DNA of 64,000 bases from Heracleum sosnowskyi (Eukaryota > Streptophyta > Magnoliopsida > Apiales > Apiaceae). The stretch spans positions 987,001 to 1,051,000 of the forward strand of contig JAUIZM010000012.1 in assembly GCA_030848705.1 (NCBI GenBank), in the 5' to 3' direction. Positions 31,138-42,679 of the stretch are shown piece by piece. A program made the translations under genes and the position numbers. The notes below the pieces were generated by a model. That model was given only the letters and a program-made list of their open reading frames with translations. It ran no database searches and was not told the DNA's origin. The number at the start of each line of letters is the position of its first letter. Within the stretch, counting starts at the first letter, position 1.

Positions 31138-34100
31138 TCACAACCTCCATGGAGGCCTTGAACTCATTTGTGCCTTTCTTGCATTAGCTTCTGCCTCAAT
31201 CTGCTTTAAAGTTGTAACATATTGTCCCCTAACCATGAACCTTTGAGGTTGGATACCTAAGGTTGTGTTTTCCATTCTAGCAGGCTGAGAATAAGATGTA
31301 AATATTCCTCCTTGGCTATACCCTTGTACCTTCTGAATATTGATCTCCTCTCCATTGGGATTTGACCTTGCTTCCTCTGAATTAGAATTAGGCATTGTGT
31401 TGTTTTCCTTACTAGCAACTTGTTTCCCTTTAGACTTCACAACGTTTGCTTTTTTCTTCTTGTGGCTCTCTGGTGGAGCTGCATTACTGGCTTGATCATT
31501 TTTCTGCATAAAAACATATTCCGTCATTAGTGAGTTTATATTGAAGAAAAGCAGGACAAACATTAATTAATATACCTTAGAATCACATGTTCTGGCATTG
31601 TGACCTTTTCCCTTGCAATAACTGCAATAAACATTGGTATTTGTCCTTCTAAGTTTGGTTGGATCAAGAGGAACATCATTCTTTTTGTTCCTAACTTTTT
31701 TGGGCCTTCCAGGTTGTACCTTGATCACTGGTGGCAGTGGACTAGGGATCCCTGTTTTCTCCCAATATTGTTCACTAGTTATGGGCTCAAGTGTGTGCTC
31801 ATAACATGCCAAGTACATATCTTTGCTATATGTATTGTGTATGTAATCTGCCAGGTTCAAATTTTTCCAATGGATGCAAGCACAAGCATGGTATCATGGG
31901 AGGCCTGTTAGATCATATTTTCTACATGCACATGTTTTGGCATCAAGATCAACAACTATTTCATGCCCCCCTTCAGTCATTGTGTCCAAGTACTTGCTTT
32001 TACCAGACCATTGAACAACACAACCAGTGGTGAAACCCATTGCCCTACAAATGTAAAGTATAATTTAATAAAGTGGCATGGAATGTACTGAATTAAAAAA
32101 CACAAGAGAGCACTTACTTGTTGATTTTCCTCATTGCATTTGGACAAATAGGGTTTAAAGCATAACTTTTTGCCATCTTATCTCTCCTAGTTTGAATTCT
32201 TTTCATGGCACTCTTATGCAACCCCTGCAGTAGACTAATAATAGGAAGATCCCTATATTCTCTTATGGCATTGTTGAACACCTCACAGTGGTTGTTCACA
32301 AACATATCAGAGAGACATGTTGTCCTAAATGCTGATCTAGACCACTGGGATGTTGGTTTTTCCATTAACCAGTCATGACATTTTTTGGACAACTAGTACA
32401 AAAAAAACTTAAGTCATGTGTTTTTACAAATGAAATAATTGTCATATAAATGCATAAATATAGTAAAAAGTATTTTTTACCTTTTTAAGCTCAGTCATGT
32501 GTTTGTTGAACATGTAATCAGTGGTTGCTCTTGCTGCAAGCCATAGTAATGATCTACAACCAACTCCTTTGTGATCCTTGTACATGTTCCTGTACAAATG
32601 CATTACACAAATCCTATGCTCTGCATTTGGTACATTTGTTGTAAGAGCATTGATTAATCCCCGCCACAAATTTTTATAAGTCACTACTTTTACATATCTA
32701 AGAATATTGGTACAGTGAGAATTAGATACTTTAAAAGAGTACTTACTTTCTGTCTATCTGATATAAATGTCCAACCACCAGAATTGATTATATTCACATC
32801 ATTAGCCAGCAACTGAATGAACCAATTCCAACTTTCAGTGTTTTCTACTTCAACAACAGCCCAAGCTATAGGGTACATTCCATCATTGGAATCACAGCCA
32901 ACTGCAGTTAAAAGTTGGCCACCATAGGGACCTTTCAAATGGCATCCATCTAACCCTATAAGAGGCCTACATCCCACTGTAAAACCCTTCTTTAAGGGTC
33001 CTAAACAGACATATATTCTTTTGAATCTCCTGCCTTGAAGACCAATTTCTTCATTCTCTAGCATTAGCTCAACTGTGCTATCTGGCATTGCCTTTTTAAC
33101 TGCAGCCATATAATCCCATAATTGACCATATTGTGCTTCATGGTTGCCCCTTATCACTTTTAAAGCCTTTTTTTTTGCTCTCCCTACTGCAAACCTACTA
33201 ACCTCACAACCCCAATCATTTACAATTTTCTTGTGAAATGCAGCAAGTGGCCAAGTAGGATTCATTCTAATTTCATTTTCATAATACTCTGCAATCCATT
33301 TAGAATTCATAAATTTCTGCTTAAACGTTGGTGGACAACTGTGAGTGCGTAGATAGGTCTTCACCTGATATGTCTTAGTGTCTTTCAAGGGAGTTGCATA
33401 TATCTTCCACTCACATCCCTCTCCCTTACAAACATACCTGATCCTTTTGCCATAATTTCTACATTGAACAATCGATTTCCTATGCATTATAGCATGTTTC
33501 TTCACTGCTGCTCTAAGTGAATCACCATTACGGAACAACAATCCTATCTCAAATTTAGGATCACTCATCTCTGTTTTCTCATCAAACACAGGAAAAGAAA
33601 TAGTATCTTCATCAGTACTATTGTCAGCCATCCTTTCTTCCTCACTATTATAATCATCATCACTAATATCAGAATAACATCCCTCAATAAAATCACCTCC
33701 TCCAAGATTAGCAGCACCAGATTCCTTCATTTCTTTACATATCTTTCTTTTCTCCCTAACAGCACACACCTCATCATCTGTACTATCGACATTAGAAGAA
33801 TCATCATGAAAACTTCCTTCTTCAACATCACTAATCACCTCTGCTTGATCATTAACCACTGCCTCATTCTCCACTTCCTCTACCCTGTCATATTGTTGTG
33901 CTAAATTCTCAAGTAATATTACATCTATCTCTTCATCATCCAACCCATCCACATTAGGGATATCCAAATATTCTAAACTGGCTTGTTGAGAGGGTTGGAA
34001 CTCTTGAGTGTATTCTACATTCACAGTCACAGCATACACATATACCAATCTAGACAAATCAAGCTTTGTACACATGACAAGTACATCATTATCAGTTCTT

Positions 34101-34384
34101 ATTGAGTTTAAACCATCAACATTTGGCAATTTATATGAGAATTCACAATAACCTAGATGACCAAAAGCCTCTTCTAACATGGTAACAACCTCTAAGAAAG
34201 ACATCTCATCAACATCACAGTTGTCAACATACTTATAAGTCCCACCAACATAGGCTCCGGATGATGCATTAAACTCACCACCACCGTGTATCTTTATTAT
34301 AAATCCCAATCTGCACAATTTATTATAAATTAAAGAACAAACTCGCAAAAATAGTTCAAGAATGACATACCCATGAACATACAA
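31138..34384 (-). pseudogene. MuDR-type transposase of the MULE, several exons, with a stop in the SWIM finger
   Basis: Read leftward. The first long exon (34384-32690) has a PB1-like N-terminus (FIIKIHGGGEF ... VGGTYKYVDNCDVDEMS), an acidic region, the Mutator DNA-binding domain (FRNGDSLRAAVKKHAIMHRK ... SCPPTF) and the start of the catalytic domain: Asp in LIGLDGCHLKG and Asp in FISDRQK, followed by a clear donor gtaagt. Later exons hold EHRICVMHLYRNM and NNHCEVFNNAI with the likely catalytic Glu. The SWIM finger (about 31950-31880) reads CRKYDLTGLP, stop, YHACACI; the expected Cys is TGA. A CCHC knuckle CSYCKGKGHNARTC and a basic last exon follow (acceptor tttttatgcag). The break makes it a recent pseudogene. 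Exact exon edges are uncertain. Confidence 0.88.
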
Positions 34385-34689
34385 GCCAGAAAATGCAGAG
34401 GTAAATACCTAGAACATGCAAACCCTAAAAAAAATTGAAAACAAATCAATGAAATCGTTACTTACTAGTGTAATTGGGACATTCAGCTGGCAAATATGCA
34501 TTATTAAACGATGATTCTCTCAAAGACCAAGGCATTAAGACAAAAGGCAGAGCAGAATTAAAGAGGGGAATTAATATGAGAGCTATAGTAATGATCGAGC
34601 AATTTTGCCGCCAGACACACACTTTGGTACAGATCATGTAAGTACTATATTACCCTCCTTCTTTTCTATAAAAGCTTATACATGTAACG

Positions 34690-34827
34690 GTGGTTAGGAA
34701 GAATTTAACGGAAGTATGCATTTGGCAAGAAAACTGAAACTGCAGCATGATTTTTGCTAGATTCTAAACTACAGGTACACAAAGTGCTCAAACCTCAAAC
34801 TTTGGGTACACAAAGTGCTTTTCACTC
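34690..34827 (-). repeat. Right TIR of the MULE
   Basis: Reverse complement of 17406-17543. The 9-bp target duplication follows at 34828. Confidence 0.93.
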
Positions 34828-35109
34828 TATATTTTAAGCTAAAATGTACCTCAAAGTTGATAAAAACAGGGCAATTATCTGTTCTAACTTCTAACTACAT
34901 TTTGATCAGCTGCTTTCATCATGTTATCTAAAGAGGTGTTGCTATTATGAAACTAATTCCCAGGATGCACAGAAGATCAAAAGAATTTGGCCTGCAGCAC
35001 TTTTCAGTTATGATACATATCAATTATCAGCAGTTTTCCTGTATATATAAGATTACCTCTACAAGACACTATCTAGAATTTTCTCTGCAACATACTAGTA
35101 TATCATAGA
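34828..35109 (+). repeat. Continuation of the AP-1 3' flank, then an AP-type promoter
   Basis: 34828-35000 matches the AP-2 3' flank at about 40325-40580, except that about 95 bases are missing here. 35075-35109 (ttctctgcaacatactagta and onward) matches the sequence just before the AP-2 start codon (38495-38525). So an AP 3' flank is followed at once by an AP promoter, as expected after tandem duplication. Confidence 0.7.
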
Positions 35110-35424
35110 ATGGCAACATCATATTTCGGCTTATCAATACTTTTATTTTTATTAGTAATTCCCATGCCTTTTCTTGAACAGCGTCCAAGTTTGATGACCG
35201 AAGTTCCTCACATACATCGTGACAAAGGTGATGAAGAGGATATATTAGTTTATATTCCTAGTCCTGGAAATACTCAACTTTCAAGGTGGAGACACAACAC
35301 AACATATATCAAAATCTCCAATTTCGGGGATACCAAAGTAAAGCAGAAAAGATGGGAGACTGTAGTTCTCTGGATAAAGAAAACGTATTTGATTTGCCCG
35401 AAGAAATATTGGCCGAGATCTTAA
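35110..35424 (+). pseudogene. Chimeric ORF: AP signal peptide joined to an F-box gene 3' piece
   Basis: The first 17 or so residues (MATSYFGLSILLFLLVI) correspond to the AP-2 signal peptide (MATTLYFSLSAFLFLLSS). From residue 18 the sequence is PMPFLEQRPSLMTEVPHIHR, which matches residues ~146-170 of the F-box C-terminal ORF at 36194 onward (PLPFLEQRPSLMTELVPHIH). The match ends near CCTGGAAATAC, after which the frame runs without homology across the start of the F-box gene. A secreted F-box fragment makes little sense, so I read this as a recombination product. Whether it is transcribed from the AP-type promoter is unknown. Confidence 0.65.
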
Positions 35425-36421
35425 GCTGGTTGGAAGCAAAGTATCTGTTGAGATGTGAATGTGTGTGCAAGGTATGGTGTTCAGTGATTAGGAGCAAACT
35501 CTTAGTAGACATGCATGCTCTACGTAATGGAAGTCTTCATCGTGACTGGAGCAAAATGTGTCATTTTCCCCTGTTACGCCGTCAGCAATCGCAGACTATC
35601 GAATAAGAAATCCAACAAACTGTCGAATAAGAATAACAATAACCTATCGAATACGAAATCCAACAACCAAGCGTATACTTAATCTTCCCCGTCCACGTTT
35701 GGAAGTCGTTTACATGCACATTTTTCAATATCCTTCAACTGGTTAATATTATGTGGTTTCAGTTTTGTATAATCAAGTGAAGCAGAAGTATGATTTGGCA
35801 CTTCTTGATCTTGGAGGTCAGAGTGACGATCCCTGTCCTAATGCTGATCTTTCCTGGAGAATCGTCAAAATTCCTGTATTTGACATGCTCAGCAGACAAG
35901 ACAGACAAGAGAGATATCATTTCTCATACTGTATGTCGAGAGAGGGCATCTTGCATATCCTTACTTCACCTAGGGTTGGTTTGCAAAACCCTAAAGTCAT
36001 GTGTGTTGACTTAGTCAAGCAGACCTGTGGAATTCTTAAGGTACCACAAAACCTGTATTTTAATTGCAAGGAGCTTAAATTTCAGTCCTGGACACACAAG
36101 CCATCAATACTTTTTGTTCGTGACCAGAAACTGAATATATGGGTGTTGGAAGATTACAAGAAACAGAAGTGGGCTGACACAATGGTAGTTCCCTTGCCTT
36201 TTCTGGAACAGCGTCCGAGTTTGATGACCGAATTAGTTCCTCACATACATCGTGACAATGATGATGAAGAGGATATATTAGTTTATATCCATGGTCCTGG
36301 AAATCCTCGTCTTTACACAGTTAAATCAGGATCAGTTTGTAGTGGTCCAACTCCGCTCATGAGGATACCAGCTACATTGGTCTCTCTCAGAGGTATGCAA
36401 CCAAAGAAGAAAGATTGCTAA
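35352..36421 (+). pseudogene. F-box protein gene, probably broken in the middle
   Basis: The ATG at 35352 (MGDCSSLDKENVFDLPEEIL) starts a normal F-box: LPEEILAEILSWLEAKYLLR then CVCKVWCSVI, residues ~13-50, the part that binds SKP1 in SCF ubiquitin ligases. After CHFPLLRRQQSQTIE a stop comes at 35604. The region 35580-35700 repeats (a)tatcgaata and ccaacaa units and looks like an expansion or insertion. The C-terminal F-box-associated domain runs from about 35753 (VKQKYDLALLDLGGQSDD ... KQTCGILKVP ... LNIWVLEDYKKQKW) to 36421. An acceptor (tatgtggtttcag, 35761) could allow splicing around the bad part, so it could still make protein. It is shorter than usual F-box/kelch proteins (~370 aa). 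Confidence 0.65.
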
Positions 36422-38480
36422 ATTTAACTCCAGACAAGATTTTTGGCTCGGGAATTTTCTTTCTCTGTTCAGAGTTTCCCTAATGGTATATTTATATATC
36501 TATTAATCTCACCGCAGTTTATATTTTAAAGATTCCAGTTTTGTGTAGCATATTTATTAAATATTTGGATCGTTTTTATGTGACATTTTGGGGACTTTTT
36601 AATATGTACTCGGTTCTTGTCTTATTAATGCAATAAAATACTTCATGCAATAATTAGGTGTGCTCAAAATTTTATTAACTTAAATGAGCAAAAATGCAAG
36701 AGTTCTTCGAATTTTCTGGAAATCACATCTTTTCTTCATATAGTGAATACTGTTTTCTTCAAGCATATAGGGTGAAGGCCCTTTCATCTCTAGATGGTTT
36801 GGATTGTAATTTGTAAGGTATTAGTTATTTATTCTATCACATGTGTAGTGTAGACATTATACACTCTCATTCTAATTTCTAAGCATATCCTTTAATGCAC
36901 ATCTTGTTGAAATGTAGGTGACAATAATTTACTTTTTTTGTATGAGCTTTCAGTTATCTGATAGAAAATACATGGATATGTATGACTATGGGTATTTATG
37001 CTAGATGCACACCACACGATACTAATTTTTTTTGTTTTTTTAATTAAGCTTCATAGGTTTTGATATGTGTTTGTAGTATGTGAATTTAGTTACATATACT
37101 GTGAATCACATTTATCTATTTATTATTATTCTACCAAGTAATTGTCATTTTTGTGCTTCATGGTATTAGTGTACCTATTTTTGATATTTTTGTGTTTGTA
37201 GAGGATGTTCTGTAAGGGAGTTCATAGATGTTGGCAAGTTCTCACTAAAGTATGTGGTTCTAGGGTTCTGAAATTTTCTAAAACCATAGAGTTTGTTCAG
37301 AAAAAATGCAGAATTATGCAGTTTAAGTAAGGATTCACTTCACTTGGTATCTGTCTAATATGACCAATAGACATAGTCGGAATATATGAGATGTTCCTTC
37401 TGTTTCGAATTCTAGGTTGCCAAGGAATATTCAAGATTACAGTACTAAAAAGTCTTTCGATCACTCTGATTTGTTTAAGCTGTTGCGCATTCATGAAACA
37501 TACGTACACGGTACACCTGCCACGAAAAAACCCAGTCCACTGTGAGCTGCAACTTCTCTAATTGCGTCAAGGAATCTAGACCACTCTATCTAAATTCCTT
37601 AAATTGACTGATTTGTTTCATAGATGGATGGGAGACATGGTAATTATAAAGCATCTGCAGCAGATATAATACATATATGCAGAGTCATCTTGGTACCTAC
37701 ATAAACATAGGTTCTCTTTTTTTTTTCTTATTACAAATAAATATAGGTTCTTTGATAAGTGAGCCACCACTCAGAACGAGCTCTCCAAATTCTAAGGTCG
37801 TTTTCAAGGTCTGCAGCTGATGTGGCTTAGTAGGGAACAATTGAGAGTAATTTTTTGTTTTGAGACGGCACTTGTTTCAGTGGTAGATGGCACTCATCAA
37901 ATACCTCCTTCCACAACCTTTTCAGCCTGTATCTCACTATTGAAATGCATAAGTTGCTTTTCTAGGATGTGCATATGTTTGTGCAAGTGCATGAAAATTT
38001 ATGGAGTTCAACTAGCATCCAGTCTCCAATACTTGGGCGTTTGTATATGCAACACTACCTTGTAAGTGCTTGTTTTATTAAACATAGCAACTAATTTTCT
38101 ATGTAATTAAAGTTGCAGTTCCTTAGCCTTCAAGTCCTTTATGTAATTCCATGGAAGTAAAAATTTGTGTTTGGTTGGCATGTAGGAAAACCAGGCAACC
38201 TCTTGTCAACTTTAGAACGACTTTACTACGTCCCCAATAGTGTTATAACGGTAACCTACAGTAACAAAACATTGATGATCATGAATTTTGTAATTCCGTT
38301 GATTGAACACAATTTAATTAACTAATTGTGTCAATATTTATTTTAGGTCTGAATAAGAACTTTGGGGGACTCTAAATTTCGCTTGAATTTTGGTTAAATT
38401 TAATGCAGTATGAAGAAGTGATTAGTTCATGCTAATATCATTCATAAGGTGGTTAACAGTATGGTACATACTATAGATAA
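36422..38480. other. Intergenic DNA, no gene seen
   Basis: AT-rich, with only short unrelated ORFs on both strands (e.g. 37297-37509, 37820-38065) that have no domain or codon pattern I recognise. 36430-36640 is probably the F-box 3' UTR. I see no LTR, TIR or RNA gene. Confidence 0.55.
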
Positions 38481-38525
38481 GATATCTCTGTACAATATTC
38501 TCTGCAACAACTAGTATTTCATATA

Positions 38526-40139
38526 ATGGCAACCACATTATACTTCAGCTTATCAGCATTTTTATTTTTATTATCATCAGCTGATGCAAACGTTAAACCA
38601 ATTCGCGGAGGAGTTACGCTACAACTCATTCATCGTTTCTCTCCCAACCTCCCGTTCCATAAAACTGATAGCTTCCAAAATTTCTTAGAAAGAAACGATG
38701 AACACTTCATAAAAAGACTTGCTACTTTTCACTGTGAAAGCATAGATGTTCAACTAATAACAGCCACCTCCGGACAAGAACATCTCTTTTTTGTTAACTT
38801 GTCCATAGGCGAACCGCCTGTCACACAATATTTAGCCATGGATACTGGCAGCCACCTTACATGGGTGATGGCAGATGCTTTCAAAAGAGAATTCAAGTAT
38901 CCACCAGGCCGCTCATCTACTCAGAGGAACATCACATGTAGGAGCAGGGACGGACCTGGGGGGGGTCCAGGGGGGTCCCTGGCCCCTCCTGGATTTTTAA
39001 AAAAAAAAAAAAAAAAAAAATTTTTTATAAATAATAGCCTGCCTTTTGCTTAGTAGCCTGACTTTTGCTTAGTATCCTGACTTTGATGTTTAGTATTTAG
39101 TAGAATTTAGTCTTTTGTCGCACCAAATAGAACATTATATGTAATATGTAATATGAATTAGGTATCAAATTCATATTTCAGTGAATTTTTCCTTTTTAAA
39201 AATTTTAGTTAAATATATGGACCCTCCTGTAAAAATGCTCTAGGTCCGTCACTGTGTAGGAGTGATGCATGCAAGAAGCTAGGATATTGCAATTCAATTG
39301 GAAATTGCATGTGCCAAACACGCTATGGCGACGGCCAACACAAGTTAGAAAGCTACTTGACGTATGATAGATTTGTCTTTCAGAATGCTTCGGCACATAA
39401 AGTGATCATGGGCATATTTTGCAATGGAACGGGTCTGTTAGGTGAAGAAAACTTTTACGGGATTCTTGGACTTAGTCCCCCGTATCCATCATTCGTGCAC
39501 TGGCTACACGATTTGGGAGCTAAAAAGTTTTCTTATTATATCAATGGAGTGGTCACAGATAGCTTTCATCCATATGCAAGACTCACGTTAGGTGACAAGG
39601 CGGATATCCGAGGTAAAACCACACCTTTAAGAATAGACGGTGCTCATTATCGTATTTCTCTCGAAAGCATAAGTTTGGGAAGGAAAAAACTTGATATAGA
39701 CCCCAAATTATTTGCTCAAAAAGGAATTGAAGGAGGTACTGGAGTAATTATTGACAGCGGCAGCATTAAAACATATTTAAGAGATGAGGCTTATAACATA
39801 CTTTGCCTTGCTGTTGGGGATGAAATGGTAACGAGGGGTTTTAAGCAAAGACCAAATACTAGAAATTTATGTTACTATGGAATTGTGGAAGAAGTGAAAA
39901 GATCTGATTTTCCGATTCTTTCATTCAATTTTGCTGAAGGAGCAAGTCTACTGTTGGACGAAGATGACTTGTTTATAGATTCCGTATTGAACTATTTCTG
40001 CATGACAGTGATGCCCAGCTCCACACATGGTCCGACTCTGAAGAAACTAAGTATTATAGGTTTAACAGCTCAACAAGATTACATCATGGGATATGATTTG
40101 GAAAATCAACAGTTAGCCATGAAACTGTCTGATATTTAG
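38526..40139 (+). pseudogene. Aspartic protease AP-2 (nepenthesin-like, A1 family), interrupted by a hAT MITE
   Basis: The ATG at 38526 begins a signal peptide (MATTLYFSLSAFLFLLSSAD) and a short prosegment (LQLIHRFSPNLPFHK). The first active site is LAMDTGSHLTWV (Asp ~106). The chain continues to NITCRS, where a 310-bp MITE sits in the exon and adds a stop at 39051. Past the MITE the frame resumes (ACKKLGYCNSIGNCMCQTRY) with the second active site GVIIDSGSIKTYL and a normal end (YIMGYDLENQQLAMKLSD). Without the MITE the chain would be about 430 aa, normal for plant nepenthesin/CDR1-type enzymes, which are secreted or vacuolar. No intron is needed. With the MITE, only a truncated protein is expected unless it is spliced out. 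Confidence 0.88.
38945..39254. mobile_element. hAT-type MITE, 310 bp, in the AP-2 exon
   Basis: The ends are CAGGGACGGACCTGGG and the reverse complement of CAGTGACGGACCTAGAG, so the TIRs match at 12 or more positions. The perfect 8-bp target duplication tgtaggag (38937-38944 and 39255-39262) is diagnostic of hAT. Inside are a G-rich run, a ~21-base A-run at 39000 and no coding capacity. AP-1 has an empty site at the same place (near 11573). Confidence 0.95.
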
Positions 40140-41089
40140 AGATATATAAAACCTATAATAAATTTTCATTCAAAAGTGTTCGGTTGCAAAATTTCTATGT
40201 CATACACTACAAAGAATATCAGTCTTTTTTGACAAACTTTCTTGTAGTGATATCATGTGTACTAGAGCTTGATTTTCTCTGCAATTAGTAGGCTGACTGA
40301 TATCTTTACTTTTTAATATATTTTAAAGCTAAAATATACCTTAAAGTTAATAAAAACAGGGCAATTATCTGTTCTAACTTCTAACTACATTTTGATCAGC
40401 TGCTTTCATCATGTTATCTAAAGAGGTGTTGCTATTATGAAACGAATTCCCAGGATTTAGCTGCAAGTCTGCAACAGATGACTCTAATTCATGCAACTGA
40501 GAGATAATTCAAATTAAAGGCTCTTTTGCACTGTGTAAACATGATGCACAGAAAATCAAAAGAATTTGACCTGCAGCAGCTTGGAATCAAAAAGGTAACC
40601 GATAACCCCTTGTGTTTCCATTAATCTAGTCAATCTCGTATCTGGTTCTGTTTTAGCCTGCTCAGTTTGTTAAAAGTGCCTCTTTACCTCTATGGAAATC
40701 TAGCTGCATTACCTTATAACCGCGGAATAATATTTTACCAACAAACCTTAACTTAAGATGCTCGAAGAACAAAGCTTGACATAGGTGCATTCTAATCAAA
40801 CTTCGTATACAAACTAAACCACATGCCTGAGGTATACATTACAGAGAACGCAATTTAGTTGCCAAGTCTAAGTAAAAAATTCAATTTGAAAATCACTAAT
40901 GTAGGTAAACGAGAAAATTAGGAGCACTACATTGTAAAAAATTCTAAACACAATTCATACACATCGAAAACTTTGGAAACAACATCAAATTACAATCACT
41001 AATTTCAATCATTCTGAAATCTTTACAGATGCTAACATAACTAACAAAGCATCAACTACAAACCCTAACTTCAAAGTCGCAACGTCCAT
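40140..41089. other. Intergenic DNA between AP-2 and FAS1
   Basis: 40140-40330 is the AP-2 3' flank, alignable to the AP-1 flank at 17240-17400. The empty MULE site (ttttaatatattttaaagct) is at 40312-40332. 40330-40580 matches 34837-35000. 40560-40780 matches the reverse complement of 5590-5810. The rest, to the FAS1 stop, is probably the FAS1 3' UTR. No gene seen. Confidence 0.65.
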
Positions 41090-41719
41090 TCATAGGGGTA
41101 CTGGAAACAGATGTTCCACTCCGTGAACAGCAAATACAGACGAAAGATATATATCGGGATGAGTAATGAAAGTATGTTGAATTGTGAAATTCAGAGGAGT
41201 AGCAGTAATCTGCAATGTCTTGGAAGGCAAGAGAATCGGCAAGGTAGAAAGCGGTTCAAAAGCTCGAAGCTGATCGAAAGACAATCGTTGTGGAATTATA
41301 TGATAAGGAATCAGATTACGATCGATATCGATACGATCTCGTAAATCAAGCACGGCAGCATTGAGTGGAACAAACAAAGTTGCCTGATCAGGCAATACAG
41401 GCTTAGTAGAGTGTCCCGCAAGTAACTTTCCCCAAATAGTAAAATCGTTTTGTGCCAACAAGGCTTGAAAGATATTGTAAAGCTCGTCTTCGTAAAAATC
41501 AGGAGGCAATGAAGGCCCGGAATATTCGGAGGGAATAATAGCAGGAGTTAGGTCAGAAAGTGGCGGTGAAACAACAGGAGTTGCGGTGGAGTTGGAGGAG
41601 GAAACGACGGGTGCTGAGGTGGCAACCGGAGGGGAGAGAGGGGTGGGGAGGCGTACGTGGATGGCAATTAAGCTAACAAACAGTAGGCTTAGCGTCGCCA
41701 CTATTAAATTGCACGCCAT
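41090..41719 (-). CDS. Fasciclin-like (FAS1 domain) secreted protein, 209 aa
   Basis: Intact single-exon frame. Residues 1-25 (MACNLIVATLSLLFVSLIAI) form a signal peptide or N-terminal anchor. Residues ~26-75 are rich in Pro, Ser, Thr and Ala, including repeated AP/SP/TP, the type of sequence that carries arabinogalactans. One FAS1 domain follows (~80-205), with the H1-type motif TLFVPLNAAVLDL and the YH-type motif IPYHIIPQRLSFDQL. It is short and has no clear GPI-anchor signal at its C-terminus, like the small single-FAS1 members of the plant FLA family. Likely at the cell surface or in the wall, with a role in adhesion. The degraded copy at 5925-6268 shows the same order. I see no lesion. 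Confidence 0.85.
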   Translation of the reverse strand: MACNLIVATLSLLFVSLIAIHVRLPTPLSPPVATSAPVVSSSNSTATPVVSPPLSDLTPAIIPSEYSGPSLPPDFYEDELYNIFQALLAQNDFTIWGKLLAGHSTKPVLPDQATLFVPLNAAVLDLRDRIDIDRNLIPYHIIPQRLSFDQLRAFEPLSTLPILLPSKTLQITATPLNFTIQHTFITHPDIYLSSVFAVHGVEHLFPVPL

Positions 41720-42660
41720 TGATGCCTATCTGAGTCGAAGTTTGTTACGTGTTACAAGATTGTGTTTATATAATTGTTGGACCCATAGCTTTGGGCTAAC
41801 ATGCTGAGATATTGGGCCTGCTCGGTTTGGCAATGGTAGTAAATTACAAGTATTTAAAACTTAATAAAATATTGCATAATAAATTTGACTTTTTAACATT
41901 TAAGATATCACTACAGTAAAATCTCGATAATTTTTTTATTAATTTATTAAAATTCTGGTGTATTTTATATTTGATAAAAGTCAACTATGAACAAATTCAA
42001 CTATACCCGTTCGACTTCAGATTGACAAATATTTTCTATAACGAATTGACAATGTATATTTCATTATTATTTTTATCCTAATAACTTTACGAAAGTTTTA
42101 TTTATGTAAGTATAAAATCTGTAGAAAAAGGATTTGAAGTATCAAATCGGCGATGAATAAAATATATTTTTATTTTGCTAAAAAATAAAAAAATGAAGAA
42201 GAGAAAACAAAGGGTCAAAGTTAAACAATCAAACGAAGCAACCGTCACAGGCCCACAACAGTCGTCGACGATCAAAACCCGATGACTGTCATCGTAAACC
42301 CAAGATTGAAGCCCAAATCAAAGCCCAAAACCCAACAAAAATATCGAAGTACTACGTGCACATCATCATCGTCATAGCTTTGGGCTAACAGGCTGAGATA
42401 TTGGGCCTGCTCTGTTCGAAAATGGTGCATTGTTGTTTTCGTGTGATATTTTCTTTTGTCTATGTATTTTAAATAGTTTTACATTATTTAAAATGTCTAA
42501 TGAAAAGAGTATTTTGTTATAATTTTAGTGAGTTTTAGGGATGTTGGCCCTTTATGGCACAAAATTAGAAAATAATGTCTCAAATAGTATAATTTACGAG
42601 AAATGGCCCCATACGACACAATTATAAAACAAATTGACCAAAATGACACTATTGAAAAAA
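41720..42660. other. FAS1 upstream region and intergenic DNA
   Basis: The FAS1 promoter lies directly right of 41719. A 50-bp stretch (atagctttgggctaacatgc and onward) at 41787-41838 is repeated directly at 42376-42428 with about six changes, bracketing about 540 bp of AT-rich DNA. No gene seen. Confidence 0.55.
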
Positions 42661-42679
42661 ATGACCCAAAATAGCACAT

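Larger units (their letters stand above)
17406..34827. mobile_element. MULE (Mutator-like) DNA transposon, about 5.5 kb without the nested SIRE-I
   Basis: Terminal inverted repeats of about 138 bp start GAGTGAAAAGCACTTTGTGT at both ends, with two or three mismatches. The 9-bp target duplication tatatttta is perfect (17397-17405 and 34828-34836). The empty site survives in the AP-2 3' flank at about 40315-40335. Inside are a GRF zinc-finger gene at the left, a broken RNase H-like gene, and a MuDR transposase gene pointing left from the right end. SIRE-I (19168-31091) is nested between the last two. The transposase has decayed, so the element should now be immobile unless helped in trans. Confidence 0.95.

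Noticed and set aside
31600..32033. Plus-strand ORFs at 31600-32033
   Set aside because: Shadows of the MuDR transposase exons on the minus strand.
35286..35351. Upstream start METQHNIYQNLQF for the F-box protein
   Set aside because: The extra N-terminus overlaps the AP/F-box junction; the ATG at 35352 gives the usual short lead before an F-box.
36422..38480. Small ORFs between the F-box gene and AP-2
   Set aside because: No homology, no start context and no matching ORF elsewhere in the window.
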